Positions 1-11,207 are shown, numbered from the stretch's first letter. The stretch is 64,000 nucleotides of DNA from GAS188 sp963794475 (GCA_963794475.1 CAWCDW010000010.1:124001-188000), one strand, 5' to 3'. Notes: generated from the letters alone by a model not told the origin. Numbers and translations: made by a program.

Positions 1-24
1 TGCCGAGGCGAGGCATCTAAGGCG

Positions 25-996
25 ATGGCGCCCAATGAGGAGGCCGTCCATCTCGTCGAAGAGGGCGACCCTCGCGACGATCAACGCGCGTTCCGCAGGG
101 CGCTCGGGCAATTCGCCACCGGTGTCGCCATCATCACGGCGCGCCTCGGCGAGCAAACGGTCGGGGTGACCGCGAACTCCTTCACCTCCGTCTCGCTCGA
201 CCCGCCCCTCGTGCTTTGGTCGCTCGAATCCAAGGCCCAAAGCCTGCCGGTCTTCCGCGAAGCGAGGCATTTCGCCGTGAACGTGCTCTCGGCGGATCAG
301 GTGGCGCTCTCGACCCGTTTCGCGCGCTCGACCTCCGACAAATTCCAGGCCGTGGAATGGCAGCCCGGCGCCAGCGGCGCACCCCTCATTAAAGGCGTCG
401 CGGCGCAATTCGAATGCCGGCGCGAAGCCGAGCATGATGGGGGCGACCACGTGATCCTGATCGGTCGTGTCGATCGTTTCGCCCGCTTCGACCGCGAGGT
501 GCTCGTCTTCGCGCACGGTCGCTACGGGCTTTCGGTCGACCATCCGGCAATCGATGTGGCGCGGCGCACCCTCGTCGAGACCGGCGACCCGCACCCGCTC
601 GACGATTTTCTCCTGCCGCTCATGTTTCGCGCCTATGAGCAGCTTTCGGGCGCCTTCGAGCGCCACCGCGAGGCGGAGAGGCTGACCATCAACCAGAGCC
701 GGATTCTCGCGTGCCTCGCGGCCCATCCGGGCTCCTCGATCGAGAGCTTGTCGCGCCTCTCTTATGTGGGCCAGGCGACCGCCGAGGACGCGGTCGCAGC
801 GCTCCTCTCCGCCGGACTTGCGGCGATGCGCCCGCCCGGCGTCATCGACATCACGGCAGACGGACGCGCCCGCCTCGCCGGCATCGTTACGCGCGCTCGC
901 GCCTTCGAGGCCGAGAAGCTCGCCGGCATACCTGCCGCGGATGTCGCCGCGCTCCGCCGTGCGCTTGCGGCGCTTGGGAGAGCGAGTAGCGAGTAG
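25..996 (+). CDS. Flavin reductase with C-terminal MarR-like domain
   Basis: This 323-residue protein has an N-terminal flavin reductase domain (about residues 22-175; FMN-binding features include ATGVAIITAR and the VTANSFTSVSLDPPLV stretch) and a C-terminal region (about 190-310) that reads as a MarR-like winged helix. The same two-part layout is known in C1-type NADH:FMN reductases of two-component monooxygenases, such as p-hydroxyphenylacetate hydroxylase, where the C-terminal domain gates reductase activity. It should supply reduced FMN to a partner oxygenase, but no oxygenase gene is beside it here. The start is the first ATG in the window; an upstream start cannot be excluded because the window begins 24 bases earlier. 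Its last codons lie inside a 14-base inverted repeat shared with the convergent ABC gene. Confidence 0.85.
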   Translation: MAPNEEAVHLVEEGDPRDDQRAFRRALGQFATGVAIITARLGEQTVGVTANSFTSVSLDPPLVLWSLESKAQSLPVFREARHFAVNVLSADQVALSTRFARSTSDKFQAVEWQPGASGAPLIKGVAAQFECRREAEHDGGDHVILIGRVDRFARFDREVLVFAHGRYGLSVDHPAIDVARRTLVETGDPHPLDDFLLPLMFRAYEQLSGAFERHREAERLTINQSRILACLAAHPGSSIESLSRLSYVGQATAEDAVAALLSAGLAAMRPPGVIDITADGRARLAGIVTRARAFEAEKLAGIPAADVAALRRALAALGRASSE

Positions 997-1070
997 AGTG
1001 AAAAATGAAAAGTGAAAAGTGAAATAGACAAGATCTTAGCTTCCAGCTTAATTTAACTACTCGCTACTCG
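983..1070. repeat. 14-bp inverted repeat between convergent genes
   Basis: CGAGTAGCGAGTAG (983-996) is repeated exactly in inverted form at 1057-1070. The left arm contains the flavin reductase stop codon and the right arm encodes the last residues of the ABC ATPase. The 60 bases between hold short AGTGAAA-type direct repeats. Similar AGTGA/TCACT-rich low-complexity sequence fills the gap at about 4796-4851. Confidence 0.7.
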
Positions 1071-2876
1071 CCCTGTATCACCCGCCCCAACGAGCTCGCG
1101 CGTATACGGATGTCGCGGTGCGGCGAACACTTGCGCCGTAGAGCCCTCTTCCACGATCTTGCCGCGCCACATGACGAGCACGCGTTCGCAAAGCTTTCGC
1201 ACCACGGCGAGATCATGCGAGATGAAAAGCAAGGCGAAGGGAAGCTCGCGCCGCAGGCGGTGCAAAAGCGCGATGAGCTGCGCCTGCACCGAGACGTCGA
1301 GGCCCGAGACGATCTCGTCGGCGATGAGCAGCTTCGGCGTCGCGCAAAGCGCGCGCGCGATGTTCACCCGCTGCTTCTGGCCACCCGATAGCTGGGAGGG
1401 GTAGCGCCCGCCGAGCTCCGCCGAGAGGCCGACCTCGGCGAGGAGATCCTCGGCCCGCCGTTGACGCTCGCTGAAGGGCAGGCGTGGCGCCGCGGCCTCG
1501 AGCACTTGCGTCACGATGCTCGCGACCCGCCGGCGCGGGTTGAGGGCCGATTGCGGGTCCTGGAAGACCATTTGCGCCGTCTCGAGGCGCCGCCGGCGCG
1601 CCGCCTCGCTCCGGTCGAGGGCATCGTGTCCGCAGAGCTCGATGCGGCCAAAGCTCGGTCGCTCGAGCCCGATAAGGAGCTTGGCGAGCGTGGATTTGCC
1701 GCTACCGCTTTCCCCGACCACGCCGACGAACTCGTTCTCGGCGACCGCGAAGCTCACTTCGTCGACCGCAAGAACCTCCGTGCTGCCGAAGAGGCCGCGC
1801 CGCGAGCGGTAACGCTTTTTCAGCCCCTCGACGAGAAGCAGTGGCGCGGTCGCCTTCGCGCTTGCGGGCACCGATTGGGTCATGCTCTCGATCGAAAGCG
1901 TCAGCTCGGTGCGAAAGCAGGCTGCCGCGCGGCCCGGCGCGACGGCGAGGAGCTTCGGCTCCTCCTTGCGGCAAATCTCGCCGACATTCGGGCAGCGCGG
2001 GGCGAAGCGGCAGCCTTCGAGCGCGCCGAGCCGTGCGAGCCCCGGCATCTCTCCGGGCAAGGTGAAAAGCTCGCGCTCGGGCGCGGAAAGCGAGGGAACG
2101 GCAAGCTGCAGGCAACGCGTGTAGGGGTGGAGAGGCGAGGAGAGAAGCTCGCGGGCTTCGCCTATCTCGACGGCGCGCCCTGCGTAAAGCACCATCATCT
2201 CGTCGCAGAAATTCGCAGCGAGCCGCAGATCATGGGTGATGAACATGAGGGCCGCCCCATAGGTGTCGCGCATCTCGCCCATTAAATCGATGATGCGCGC
2301 CTGGATGGTGGCGTCGAGCGCCGTCGTCGGCTCATCCGCGATGACGAGCTTCGGCCGGCTGGCGAAGGCCATGGCGATGAGCACGCGTTGGCACATGCCG
2401 CCAGAAAGTTCATGCGGGTATTGCTGCAACAGCTGCGCGGCGCGCGGCAGATGCACCGCTTCGAGCATGGCGCGCGCCTCTTCTCGCCGTCGCACCTGGG
2501 ACGTGATGCCGAGGCGCGCGAGATGCTCCCCGAATTGCGCGCCGATCGTCATCACCGGGTTCAAGGCGCTGAGCGGCTCCTGCGGGATGAAGGCGATCTC
2601 GCGCCCGAGCAATCGGCGTCGCGCTTGCATCCCCATGCGCACGATATCGCGACCCGCGAAAGCGAGGCTCCCTCCAGCGACCGAGAAGCCCGGAGGGAGG
2701 AGCTGCGCGACGGCTCGGCCGACCATCGACTTGCCAGCGCCCGATTCGCCGACGAGGCCGAGCACCTTGCCCGCCTCGAGCGCGAAGGAGATGCCGGAAA
2801 GAACCGGCAGGCGGCGCCCATCGGGGAGCCGCGATTCGACCGCGAGATTCTCGGCTGCGAGGACGCTCGCGGTCAC
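1053..2876 (-). CDS. Oligopeptide-type ABC transporter, fused double ATPase
   Basis: The 607-residue protein carries two complete nucleotide-binding domains of the peptide/nickel importer family (DppD-DppF or GsiA type). The first has Walker A GESGAGKS at residues 43-50, the signature LSGGMCQRV and Walker B LVIADEPTTALD. The second has Walker A GESGSGKS near residue 395, the signature LSGGQKQRV and LLIADEIVSGLD. Between them lies the cysteine-containing oligopeptide ATPase tail (CRFAPRCP). It would energise uptake through the two permeases directly upstream. Its start overlaps the DppC-like stop by 4 bases (ATGA type), so translation is probably coupled. The substrate cannot be read from sequence. 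Confidence 0.93.
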   Translation of the reverse strand: MTASVLAAENLAVESRLPDGRRLPVLSGISFALEAGKVLGLVGESGAGKSMVGRAVAQLLPPGFSVAGGSLAFAGRDIVRMGMQARRRLLGREIAFIPQEPLSALNPVMTIGAQFGEHLARLGITSQVRRREEARAMLEAVHLPRAAQLLQQYPHELSGGMCQRVLIAMAFASRPKLVIADEPTTALDATIQARIIDLMGEMRDTYGAALMFITHDLRLAANFCDEMMVLYAGRAVEIGEARELLSSPLHPYTRCLQLAVPSLSAPERELFTLPGEMPGLARLGALEGCRFAPRCPNVGEICRKEEPKLLAVAPGRAAACFRTELTLSIESMTQSVPASAKATAPLLLVEGLKKRYRSRRGLFGSTEVLAVDEVSFAVAENEFVGVVGESGSGKSTLAKLLIGLERPSFGRIELCGHDALDRSEAARRRRLETAQMVFQDPQSALNPRRRVASIVTQVLEAAAPRLPFSERQRRAEDLLAEVGLSAELGGRYPSQLSGGQKQRVNIARALCATPKLLIADEIVSGLDVSVQAQLIALLHRLRRELPFALLFISHDLAVVRKLCERVLVMWRGKIVEEGSTAQVFAAPRHPYTRELVGAGDTGRVASS

Positions 2877-3748
2877 AGCTCGCGCGCCTGCAGCAAGCGA
2901 GGATCGAGGGTGCGTCGCAGCCCATCGCCCAAAAGGTTGAAGCCGAGCACGGTGACGAAAATCGCGAGCATCGGCAGCAGAAGATTCCAGCCGGATTCGT
3001 AGAGGGTCTGGCGCGCATCGGCGATCATCTGCCCCCAGGCCGATTGGTTCGCCCCGACGCTCATGCCGACGAAGGACAGAATCGCCTCGACGATCACCGC
3101 AATACCCATCTCGATGCTGAGGAGCGTGATGAGGAGCGGCATGCTGGCCGGGAGAATCTCACGCGTGAGCGTGCGCCAATGGCTGAAGCCGACGAGCCGC
3201 GCCGCCGCCACATAATCCTGCCGACGCGTCACCAGCACCTCGGCGCGCAGCACACGGCAAAAGCGCGTCCAATCGACGAGCACGATGGCGAGGATGACGC
3301 TCGAGATCCCAGCGCCGAGCCCGGTCATCAGCACAAGCGACAGGACCACGGGCGGGAAGGACATCCACACGTCGACGGCGCGTCCGATCAGCCAATCGGT
3401 CTTGCCGCCGAAATAGCCGGCAAGATGCGCAAGTATCGACCCGATAAGCATGGCGCCGAGGGAGGCAGCGACCGCGACCGTCATGGCGACGCGCGCGCCG
3501 TACAACAGACGCGAGAGAACATCGCGGCCGAGCGAATCGGTGCCGAGAAGATAGGTCGGGTCGCCGCCCGCCGACCAGGCCGGCGGAAGGAGCGTCGCGA
3601 TCAGGTTTTGCTCTTCGGGATCATGCGGAGCGAGGAAAGGCGCAAAGAGCGCGCAGAACAGGATGATGCCGACGAGCGTTGCGCCCGCGAGCACGCGCCC
3701 GGAACGCAGGAAGGCGAGCTCCCTCTTCAAAAAACGCTTGGCCATCAA
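2873..3748 (-). CDS. Oligopeptide-type ABC permease, DppC-like
   Basis: This 291-residue inner-membrane permease of the BPD_transp_1 family has an N-terminal membrane anchor (VLAGATLVGIILFCALF), the OppC-like motif DPEEQN, a core of about five more hydrophobic segments and an EAA coupling loop near ILPASMPLLITLL that contacts the ATPase. It pairs with the DppB-like permease, whose gene overlaps it by 4 bases. Gene order is binding protein, DppB, DppC, fused ATPase, a complete class-I importer. Its position six genes downstream of thiC on the same strand leaves open whether it shares that transcript. Confidence 0.93.
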   Translation of the reverse strand: MMAKRFLKRELAFLRSGRVLAGATLVGIILFCALFAPFLAPHDPEEQNLIATLLPPAWSAGGDPTYLLGTDSLGRDVLSRLLYGARVAMTVAVAASLGAMLIGSILAHLAGYFGGKTDWLIGRAVDVWMSFPPVVLSLVLMTGLGAGISSVILAIVLVDWTRFCRVLRAEVLVTRRQDYVAAARLVGFSHWRTLTREILPASMPLLITLLSIEMGIAVIVEAILSFVGMSVGANQSAWGQMIADARQTLYESGWNLLLPMLAIFVTVLGFNLLGDGLRRTLDPRLLQAREL

Positions 3749-4761
3749 GTGCTCCTCAAGCGCGGATTGAGCACGAGATAGAGCCCATCGACGATCATGT
3801 TGATGAGGAGGACGACGGCAGCGTAAGCGAGCGCGACCGCCTGGATGATCGGCAAATCGGCGTTGCGCACCGCATCGACCATCAGATTGCCGAGGCCTGG
3901 ATAGGAGTAGATCACCTCGATGAGGAGAGTTCCGCCGAAGAGGAAGCCGAACTGCACGCCCATCAAAGTCAATGTCGGCAAAATCGCGTTCTTCAGCGCA
4001 TGGCGCAAGAGAATGCGCCCTTCGGAAACGCCGCGAAGCCGCGCCTGGCGAATGTAATCGGCTTGGTCGATCTCAAAAAGGCTGGAGCGCAGGACGCGCA
4101 TGATCGGTACCGAGAAAGCAAGGCCGAGCGCGGTCGCGGGCAACGCCATGTGCTTGAGAGCATCGAGGAACATGTCGGGGCGTCCCTCGATGAGGGTGTC
4201 GAGAAGGAGGAAACCGGTATGGACCGGCCGCGCGAAGCTCGAGGCGAGGCGGCCGGTGAAGGGCAAGAGCGGCCAGACGACGCCGAAGGCGAGGATGAAC
4301 ATCAGGCCCCAGAGGAAGTCGGGCGCCGACATCAACACCGTCGAGCCAAGGTCGGCGGCTTCACCCCGCAACGTGCCGCGCAGATGAAAGAGCAAGAGCC
4401 CGCCGGCGAAGCCGAGCCCCGCGGCGATCAGCATGGCGAGCGCGGCGAGCTCGATCGTGGCCGGCAAGGTCTCGGTGATCAGGGAGGCGACGGGGCGGCG
4501 AAAATGGATCGAGCTGCCGAGATCGCCCTTCAAGGTCTGGCCGAGCCAGATCGCGTATTGCTCCGGGAGGGGGCGATCGAGCCCCATCTCCTGACGCTTC
4601 ATCTCAATCTCGGCCTTGGTGGCGTTCGGCGGCATCGACATCGCGGCCGGGTCGACCGGAAGCACGCGCAGCACGACGAAGACGAGAGCGGAGACGACAA
4701 AGAGGATCGGGATCGCGACGAGAAGCCGCCTGGCGAAAAGGCCGAGAAGCTGAACGATCAT
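3745..4761 (-). CDS. Oligopeptide-type ABC permease, DppB-like
   Basis: The 338-residue permease starts with a typical DppB N-terminal helix (LLVAIPILFVVSALVFVVL) followed by the family's DPAAM segment, and ends with the EAA loop RHALKNAILPTLTLMG. It forms the translocation pore with the DppC-like subunit. Its start follows the binding-protein gene by 90 bases that contain AGTGA-rich low-complexity sequence. The overlap with the next gene is 4 bases. Confidence 0.93.
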   Translation of the reverse strand: MIVQLLGLFARRLLVAIPILFVVSALVFVVLRVLPVDPAAMSMPPNATKAEIEMKRQEMGLDRPLPEQYAIWLGQTLKGDLGSSIHFRRPVASLITETLPATIELAALAMLIAAGLGFAGGLLLFHLRGTLRGEAADLGSTVLMSAPDFLWGLMFILAFGVVWPLLPFTGRLASSFARPVHTGFLLLDTLIEGRPDMFLDALKHMALPATALGLAFSVPIMRVLRSSLFEIDQADYIRQARLRGVSEGRILLRHALKNAILPTLTLMGVQFGFLFGGTLLIEVIYSYPGLGNLMVDAVRNADLPIIQAVALAYAAVVLLINMIVDGLYLVLNPRLRST

Positions 4762-4851
4762 GTCGGCTGAACGGCCATGTCTAGTCGAGAGTCAGAAGAG
4801 TGAAGAGTGAAAAGGCACCTCACTCCTCACTTCTCACATCTCACCCTTCAC

Positions 4852-6387
4852 TCATCCCCAAGACATGGTATCGGCGCGCACCCAGCCGTTCCCATACCGG
4901 GTGTAGGAGAGGTTCTTCTTGCGCACCAGGGTCTGCACGCTTTGCAAAAGCGGGATCGAGGCGCCGCTTTCGACAGCATCCTTGTTCAGCGCCTTGTAGC
5001 CCGCGACGCGCTCGTCGTAATTCGCGACATTGAACAGATCGATCGCGCGCTGGCCGATCTCCATTCCCTTCCAGGCCGAGAACGGCATCTTCGGGTTCAA
5101 GAGATAACCGGCGAAGATCTCGGGATCCCCCGTCGCATTGTCGAAGCTGTAGAGCGTGGCCTCCGGAAGCTTGGCGCCGCGGTTGAGCTCGAAATATTTC
5201 GCGTATTCGATGACCTCGAGATCGGCCTCGATGCCCACCTTCTTCCACATCTGCACCAGAGCGCGCGCGATGTCGTAATCGGACGGAAAATTGCCGTTGG
5301 TCGAGGCGAAGGTGAATTTCGCCGGCTTCTCGGTCGAATAGCCGGATTTCGCCAATAGCTGCTTTGCGAGCTCGGGATCAAAACTGAAACGGTAATCGTC
5401 GAGATAGGCGGCGGTGCCCGGCGTCGCCGGTACCGAGAGCGGCACTGCGGCCCCGCCGTAAAAGGCTTGCGAAAGCGCCTTCTTGTCGATCGCGTGATGC
5501 GCCGCAAGGCGCACATTCTCATCGGCGAAGCCGAGGTCGTTGCGCACCTGGAGCAGGATGACGCGCGTGATCGGGTTGAGCTCGCCTTCAAGATTGGGCT
5601 CGCTCTTTAGGCGCTCCACCTCGCGCACGGGCACGGAGATCGTGAGATCGACCTCTCCGGATTGGGTCGCGGCGACACGCGCCGACGGGTCCTTGATGAT
5701 CTCGAAGGTGACGCGGCGCATCTTCGGCTTCGGCCCCCAATAGGCGTCGTTGCGCTCGAGCACGATGCGCGCGTTGAGCTGGTATTCGGCAACCCGATAC
5801 GGGCCGGAGCCGATGGGCTTGTCGCGAAAGCCGTCGACGCCGGTTTTCTCCATGTAGTCCTTCGGCACCACATAGCTTCCGAGAAAGGCGAGCCACTGGG
5901 GCGCGGTCGGCGCGGGCGAATCGAAGCGCATCACCGCCTTGGTCGGCGAGACGATTTCGATGTCGCTGACCTTGCGCCAGGAATTCGCGATGTCGACCTT
6001 GTGGCCGGCTTTGATCCGTTCGAGGAAAGTGTAGCGGAAATCCGCGGTCGTCATTTTGTCGCCGTTGTGGAAGACGACATCGTCGCGAAGCTCGACCGGA
6101 AGGCTTCGGGCGTCGGGCGCGAGCTCCCAGGATTTCACCACGTTCGGGATCAGCTTGAGCTTGGGGTCCTGGTCGAGCGGCTGGTCGAAGACCATCTTGA
6201 AGATTGGCTGCGCGTCCGGGACGAAGCGCTGGTTCGGGTCCCAGCTCGGCACATCTTGCGGCCAGCCAATGGTGACGGCGTCGGCCTCGGCGGCACGCGC
6301 CTCGAGGCTCGTCGCGAGCGGACGAGCACCGAGAAAGCCGAGCGCCGTCGCGCCCAGAAGCGATCTGCGCGAAAGCGAGTTTGTCAT
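4852..6387 (-). CDS. Family 5 ABC substrate-binding protein, Tat signal
   Basis: This 511-residue periplasmic binding protein of the SBP_bac_5 (DppA/OppA) family has an N-terminal twin-arginine signal (SRRSLLGATALGFLG), so it is likely exported folded by the Tat pathway and cleaved near the Ala-rich LEARAAEA. Family hallmarks are WDPNQRF, KSWELAPDARS, DVVFHNGDKMTTADFRYTF and GSGPYRV. It should deliver a peptide or similar solute to the permeases encoded downstream. The ligand is not predictable. The gene lies 80 bases downstream of livM. Confidence 0.92.
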   Translation of the reverse strand: MTNSLSRRSLLGATALGFLGARPLATSLEARAAEADAVTIGWPQDVPSWDPNQRFVPDAQPIFKMVFDQPLDQDPKLKLIPNVVKSWELAPDARSLPVELRDDVVFHNGDKMTTADFRYTFLERIKAGHKVDIANSWRKVSDIEIVSPTKAVMRFDSPAPTAPQWLAFLGSYVVPKDYMEKTGVDGFRDKPIGSGPYRVAEYQLNARIVLERNDAYWGPKPKMRRVTFEIIKDPSARVAATQSGEVDLTISVPVREVERLKSEPNLEGELNPITRVILLQVRNDLGFADENVRLAAHHAIDKKALSQAFYGGAAVPLSVPATPGTAAYLDDYRFSFDPELAKQLLAKSGYSTEKPAKFTFASTNGNFPSDYDIARALVQMWKKVGIEADLEVIEYAKYFELNRGAKLPEATLYSFDNATGDPEIFAGYLLNPKMPFSAWKGMEIGQRAIDLFNVANYDERVAGYKALNKDAVESGASIPLLQSVQTLVRKKNLSYTRYGNGWVRADTMSWG

Positions 6388-6467
6388 GGAGAAACCTCGA
6401 CAACGGGCAATTTATTTCAAGCTTAAAGGAGTTGGTTTGGAGGCGCAACCAACCGGCACGTCTCGCT

Positions 6468-7436
6468 TCAGCGCGCGAGCAAGCGCGCCCCCGGCTTCAA
6501 CCTTCCCAAGAGCCCCCCGAGCCCGCCCCGGTTCGCGCGCATCAGCACGATCACCACGAGGGCGTAGATCACCATGTCCCACTCGCCGTATTTCGCGAGA
6601 TAGCTGTTGAGGATCTGGATCGGCGCCGCGCCGATCAGCGGGCCGGCGAAAGTGCCGAGCCCGCCCACCACGGTCATGATGACGAGTTTCGCCATCTCGC
6701 TGAAATCGGCGATCTGCGGCGAAAGCACCACGACGTAATGGGCGTAAAGCGCGCCGGCGAGGCCGGCAAAAGCGCTCGAGGCGGTGAAGACCAATGTCTT
6801 GACGCGCGTCGCATCGATGCCGAGGCTTTCGGCGCGCAACTCATCGTCGCGAATGGCCCGCATGAAGATGCCGAGCGGCGAACGCAGCATCGCGTACATC
6901 AAAGCTACGCAAGCAAGCGTCACCAGCACGAAGACGACATAGGAGCCGCGAGTCGAAATCCCTTCGACGAGCGGCGGCACGGTGAGGCCGAGCTCGCCTC
7001 GCGTCAGCGAGTAGGCCGCGGTGAGGAGGATGTGCACCGTCTCGGCGAAGGCCCAGGTGGCGATGGCGAGGTAGATGGCGCGCATGCGCAACACGAGGCG
7101 CCCGAGGCAAAAGCCGAGAAGGGCGGAGAATGCCGTGCCGCAAAGGATTCCCACGAAAGGCGGCAAATCGAAGATCGTGGTGAGAAGCCCCGACGTATAG
7201 GCGCCGATGGCGGCGAAGGCCTGTTGGGCGAGCGAGAACTGCCCCGTGAAGCCCGCGAGCAAATTCCAGCTTGCCGCGAGGATCGTATAGTAGAGGCTCG
7301 TGATCAGCACATGGAGCGCATAATCGGAGGCGAAAGGCGCGATGGCAAGGAGCGCGGCGCCGATCGCCGCCGTGATCGCTGCCGGGCGACGCCAGGCGAG
7401 GCCTCCGGGCGCCGTGTCCTTCATCCGAGAAGGCAT
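6468..7436 (-). CDS. Branched-chain amino acid-type ABC permease, LivM-like
   Basis: The 322-residue inner-membrane permease of the LivM family has about eight hydrophobic segments and the signature SWNLLAGFTGQFSLAQQAF near residues 55-75. The coupling region RAIRDDELRAESLGID and the GGLGTFAGPLIGA loop are also typical. It overlaps livF by 16 bases. No LivH permease, LivG ATPase or LivK binding protein lies beside it, so the set is incomplete here. Missing partners could be elsewhere in the genome or lost. An alternative start four codons in (MKDTAPG) is possible. Confidence 0.88.
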   Translation of the reverse strand: MPSRMKDTAPGGLAWRRPAAITAAIGAALLAIAPFASDYALHVLITSLYYTILAASWNLLAGFTGQFSLAQQAFAAIGAYTSGLLTTIFDLPPFVGILCGTAFSALLGFCLGRLVLRMRAIYLAIATWAFAETVHILLTAAYSLTRGELGLTVPPLVEGISTRGSYVVFVLVTLACVALMYAMLRSPLGIFMRAIRDDELRAESLGIDATRVKTLVFTASSAFAGLAGALYAHYVVVLSPQIADFSEMAKLVIMTVVGGLGTFAGPLIGAAPIQILNSYLAKYGEWDMVIYALVVIVLMRANRGGLGGLLGRLKPGARLLAR

Positions 7437-8161
7437 TCCTGGATCAGCTCGCGCGTGCGGGACGGGGTGAATTCCGCCGCCGGGCCCTGCGCCTTGAGGC
7501 GCCCGAGATTGAGCATGTAGACGTGATCGGCCTTCGCCACCGCGTCCTCGATATTCTGATCGACGAGGAGGATCGTCGCGCCGAGCTCGCGCCGCGCTTG
7601 CGCCAGGAGATCGTAGACCTGCTCCACGAGCGCGGGGGCAAGCCCGGCCGTGGGCTCGTCAATGAGCAGGAGGCGCGGCTCGGCCATCATCTCACGGGCA
7701 ACCGACAGCATGCGGCCCTGACCGCCCGACAGATCGCCGGCCGTCGCCTTGCGCCTCTCGGCGAGCACCGGAAAAACCTCGTAGATGCGTTGCAGCCGCG
7801 CCTGAAGCCGCCGCTTGTCGCGCCGGAAGGTCCAGGCGCCCATGCGCAAATTCTCCTCGACCGACAAGAGCGGGAAGGTGTTGATCTCCTGCGGCATGTA
7901 GCTCACGCCAAGCCGCTTCAAGGCGTGCGGCTCGCGCCCGGTGATCTCCTCTTCACGCAGGCTGATGCGCCCGCGATGCGGCTTGAGGAAGCCGAAGATC
8001 GTCTTCAGCAAGGTGGATTTGCCCGCGCCGTTCGGGCCGATGACGAGCGTGAGCTTGCCTTCGGCGACGCTCAACGAAAGCCCTTGCAGGATGTCGACGC
8101 CGCTCTGATAGCCCGCGTGAAGATCGTCGACGACGAGTAGCGGCGCGTGAGCCAAGGTCAA
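7421..8161 (-). CDS. Branched-chain amino acid-type ABC ATPase, LivF-like
   Basis: The 246-residue ATPase has Walker A GPNGAGKST near residue 42, a Q-loop at MPQEINTFP, the signature LSGGQGRM and Walker B LLLIDEPTAGLAP, all in LivF style. LivF normally works as a heterodimer with LivG, which is absent from this window. The gene begins 68 bases after the thiC stop on the same strand, so it is probably transcribed from the TPP-controlled thiC promoter. That arrangement suggests, but does not prove, that the transporter handles a thiamine-related compound. Confidence 0.9.
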   Translation of the reverse strand: MTLAHAPLLVVDDLHAGYQSGVDILQGLSLSVAEGKLTLVIGPNGAGKSTLLKTIFGFLKPHRGRISLREEEITGREPHALKRLGVSYMPQEINTFPLLSVEENLRMGAWTFRRDKRRLQARLQRIYEVFPVLAERRKATAGDLSGGQGRMLSVAREMMAEPRLLLIDEPTAGLAPALVEQVYDLLAQARRELGATILLVDQNIEDAVAKADHVYMLNLGRLKAQGPAAEFTPSRTRELIQECLLG

Positions 8162-8229
8162 TTGCCGGCCTTCTCCCGCCCGAAAGCGGAAGAAGGTCGC
8201 GGCGCTGTCTCACGGCAATTCATGAAGAC

Positions 8230-10107
<1,878 letters not shown>

Positions 10108-10169
10108 CGCAGCAATCTCCCCGCGCGCTTGGCGCATCGATGACCGGCTTAAAGGGGGCTGCAAACGTC

Positions 10170-10288
10170 CAGTCCCTTCGCCGGCATGACCCGGATCAGG
10201 TTCGAAGGGTTCGGTCACCTGGAAAATCCATCAAGTGGAGAGTTCCAGGGCTTCCGTCTCAGCCGCAATTCTCGCGGCACCCCTCGGA
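10170..10288 (-). promoter_or_regulatory. TPP riboswitch (THI element) upstream of thiC
   Basis: Read on the minus strand, the conserved aptamer blocks appear in order: GGGGTGCC, GCGGCTGAGA, ACCCTTCGAACCTGATCCGG and CATGCCGGCGAAGGGA. They sit about 65 bases upstream of the chosen thiC start. The optional P3 extension is present between the CTGAGA and ACCCTT blocks. It should down-regulate thiC and any co-transcribed downstream genes when TPP is abundant. Confidence 0.97.
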
Positions 10289-10293
10289 CAGCC

Positions 10294-10323
10294 TCAATGT
10301 GAGCGATTGCGCGCGCTTGTCAA
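10294..10323 (-). promoter_or_regulatory. Candidate thiC promoter
   Basis: A perfect TTGACA lies at 10323-10318 on the minus strand, followed 18 bases later by CATTGA, a poor -10 match. Transcription would begin just before the TPP aptamer. The -35 overlaps the stop codon of the NYN gene. Position supports it; the -10 does not strongly. Confidence 0.4.
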
Positions 10324-11207
10324 TGGCCGGCGCCCGCGAAATCGGGCCCAGCCGATCCAATTCGCTCTTTAACCAGCCTCTGAACACAGCTGCGTATCAA
10401 CCTTTTCTCTGGCTGGTTCAAATCTCTACCCACGGCATCACGGCCAGAAGGAAGTAGGCGGCGATCTAACTCCGGCGGTATGCCCCGTTCACCGCTTTCC
10501 CAGTATGCCTGAATGCCAATTAGGTCCGATTCCTGTAGGGATTGCACAAAGCTCTTTGCTGCGAGTTCCAAGGCTTCAGCATTCGGCGCTGTTGCCATGG
10601 TAGCAGAATTTTTGGCGGCAGGTCGAAGGGTAGTAGGGTTAGGTCCAGGCGATGTGATTTGCTCGCGTACGGAAAGAAATTTGCGTATTGTATCTGCGTT
10701 CCACTCGTGAGTTGTGTCTGCCTCATGCATCAGTGGAAGTGACTGGCTTCCCCTTGTCGGAGCTATTCCTAAGAGGTGAATTCTAACACCATAATTTTGA
10801 GCGATCTGGACGCCAACTCTTACATCCTCATCGCCCGATAAAAGGATCGCATCGCAAACTGCTTTTTGTCGTGCAAGCTCGATGAGGTCCGTGACAATGA
10901 GCGAGTCAACGCCTTTTTGTTGCCCAGCAGAGTTGATGAAGCCTAGCCTGACCTTCACATCGTCCAAGCTTGCCAAAAGCGCTTGATCCGCTGTGAGGCG
11001 CATCCCCGCAACCGCACCATCGTACCAGTAGATTCGCAGGAGGGAGCACGTGCTGGCTTTTGCGGCCGCAAGCACCTTGAGTTCGTTAATGACTGATGGT
11101 GCATCCAAGGCGAGATCGGATCTCGTCTTTTTACTGCCGGTCAGAGCAACGCTGCCTTGAGCGAAGAGATACCCAGCATCAACGAGAACGGCTATGCCGC
11201 TGCACAG
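10320..11207 (-). CDS. NYN-domain (PIN-like nuclease) protein, start unresolved
   Basis: The protein has a NYN domain, a PIN-like metal-dependent RNase fold: an opening strand VLVDAGYLFAQGS, LLRIYWYDG, then KGVDSLIVTDLIELA and AILLSGDEDV with the acidic metal ligands, and GVRIHLLG. A variable region and a C-terminal OST-HTH/LOTUS-like or linker segment follow (about 100 residues). The first in-frame ATG/GTG/TTG is TTG at 11108, but that would cut off the catalytic VDAGYL strand. The frame continues upstream with only CTG (11207) or ATA (11195) available. Base composition is clearly less GC-rich than its neighbours, suggesting transfer. Either it uses a rare start, or the 5' end was lost at the adjacent hairpin. 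Confidence 0.7.
   Translation of the reverse strand: MCSGIAVLVDAGYLFAQGSVALTGSKKTRSDLALDAPSVINELKVLAAAKASTCSLLRIYWYDGAVAGMRLTADQALLASLDDVKVRLGFINSAGQQKGVDSLIVTDLIELARQKAVCDAILLSGDEDVRVGVQIAQNYGVRIHLLGIAPTRGSQSLPLMHEADTTHEWNADTIRKFLSVREQITSPGPNPTTLRPAAKNSATMATAPNAEALELAAKSFVQSLQESDLIGIQAYWESGERGIPPELDRRLLPSGRDAVGRDLNQPEKRLIRSCVQRLVKERIGSAGPDFAGAGH

Noticed and set aside
10400..10440. tRNA-like GGTTCAAATC block
   Set aside because: It lies in the NYN coding sequence and no acceptor or anticodon stem can be formed around it.
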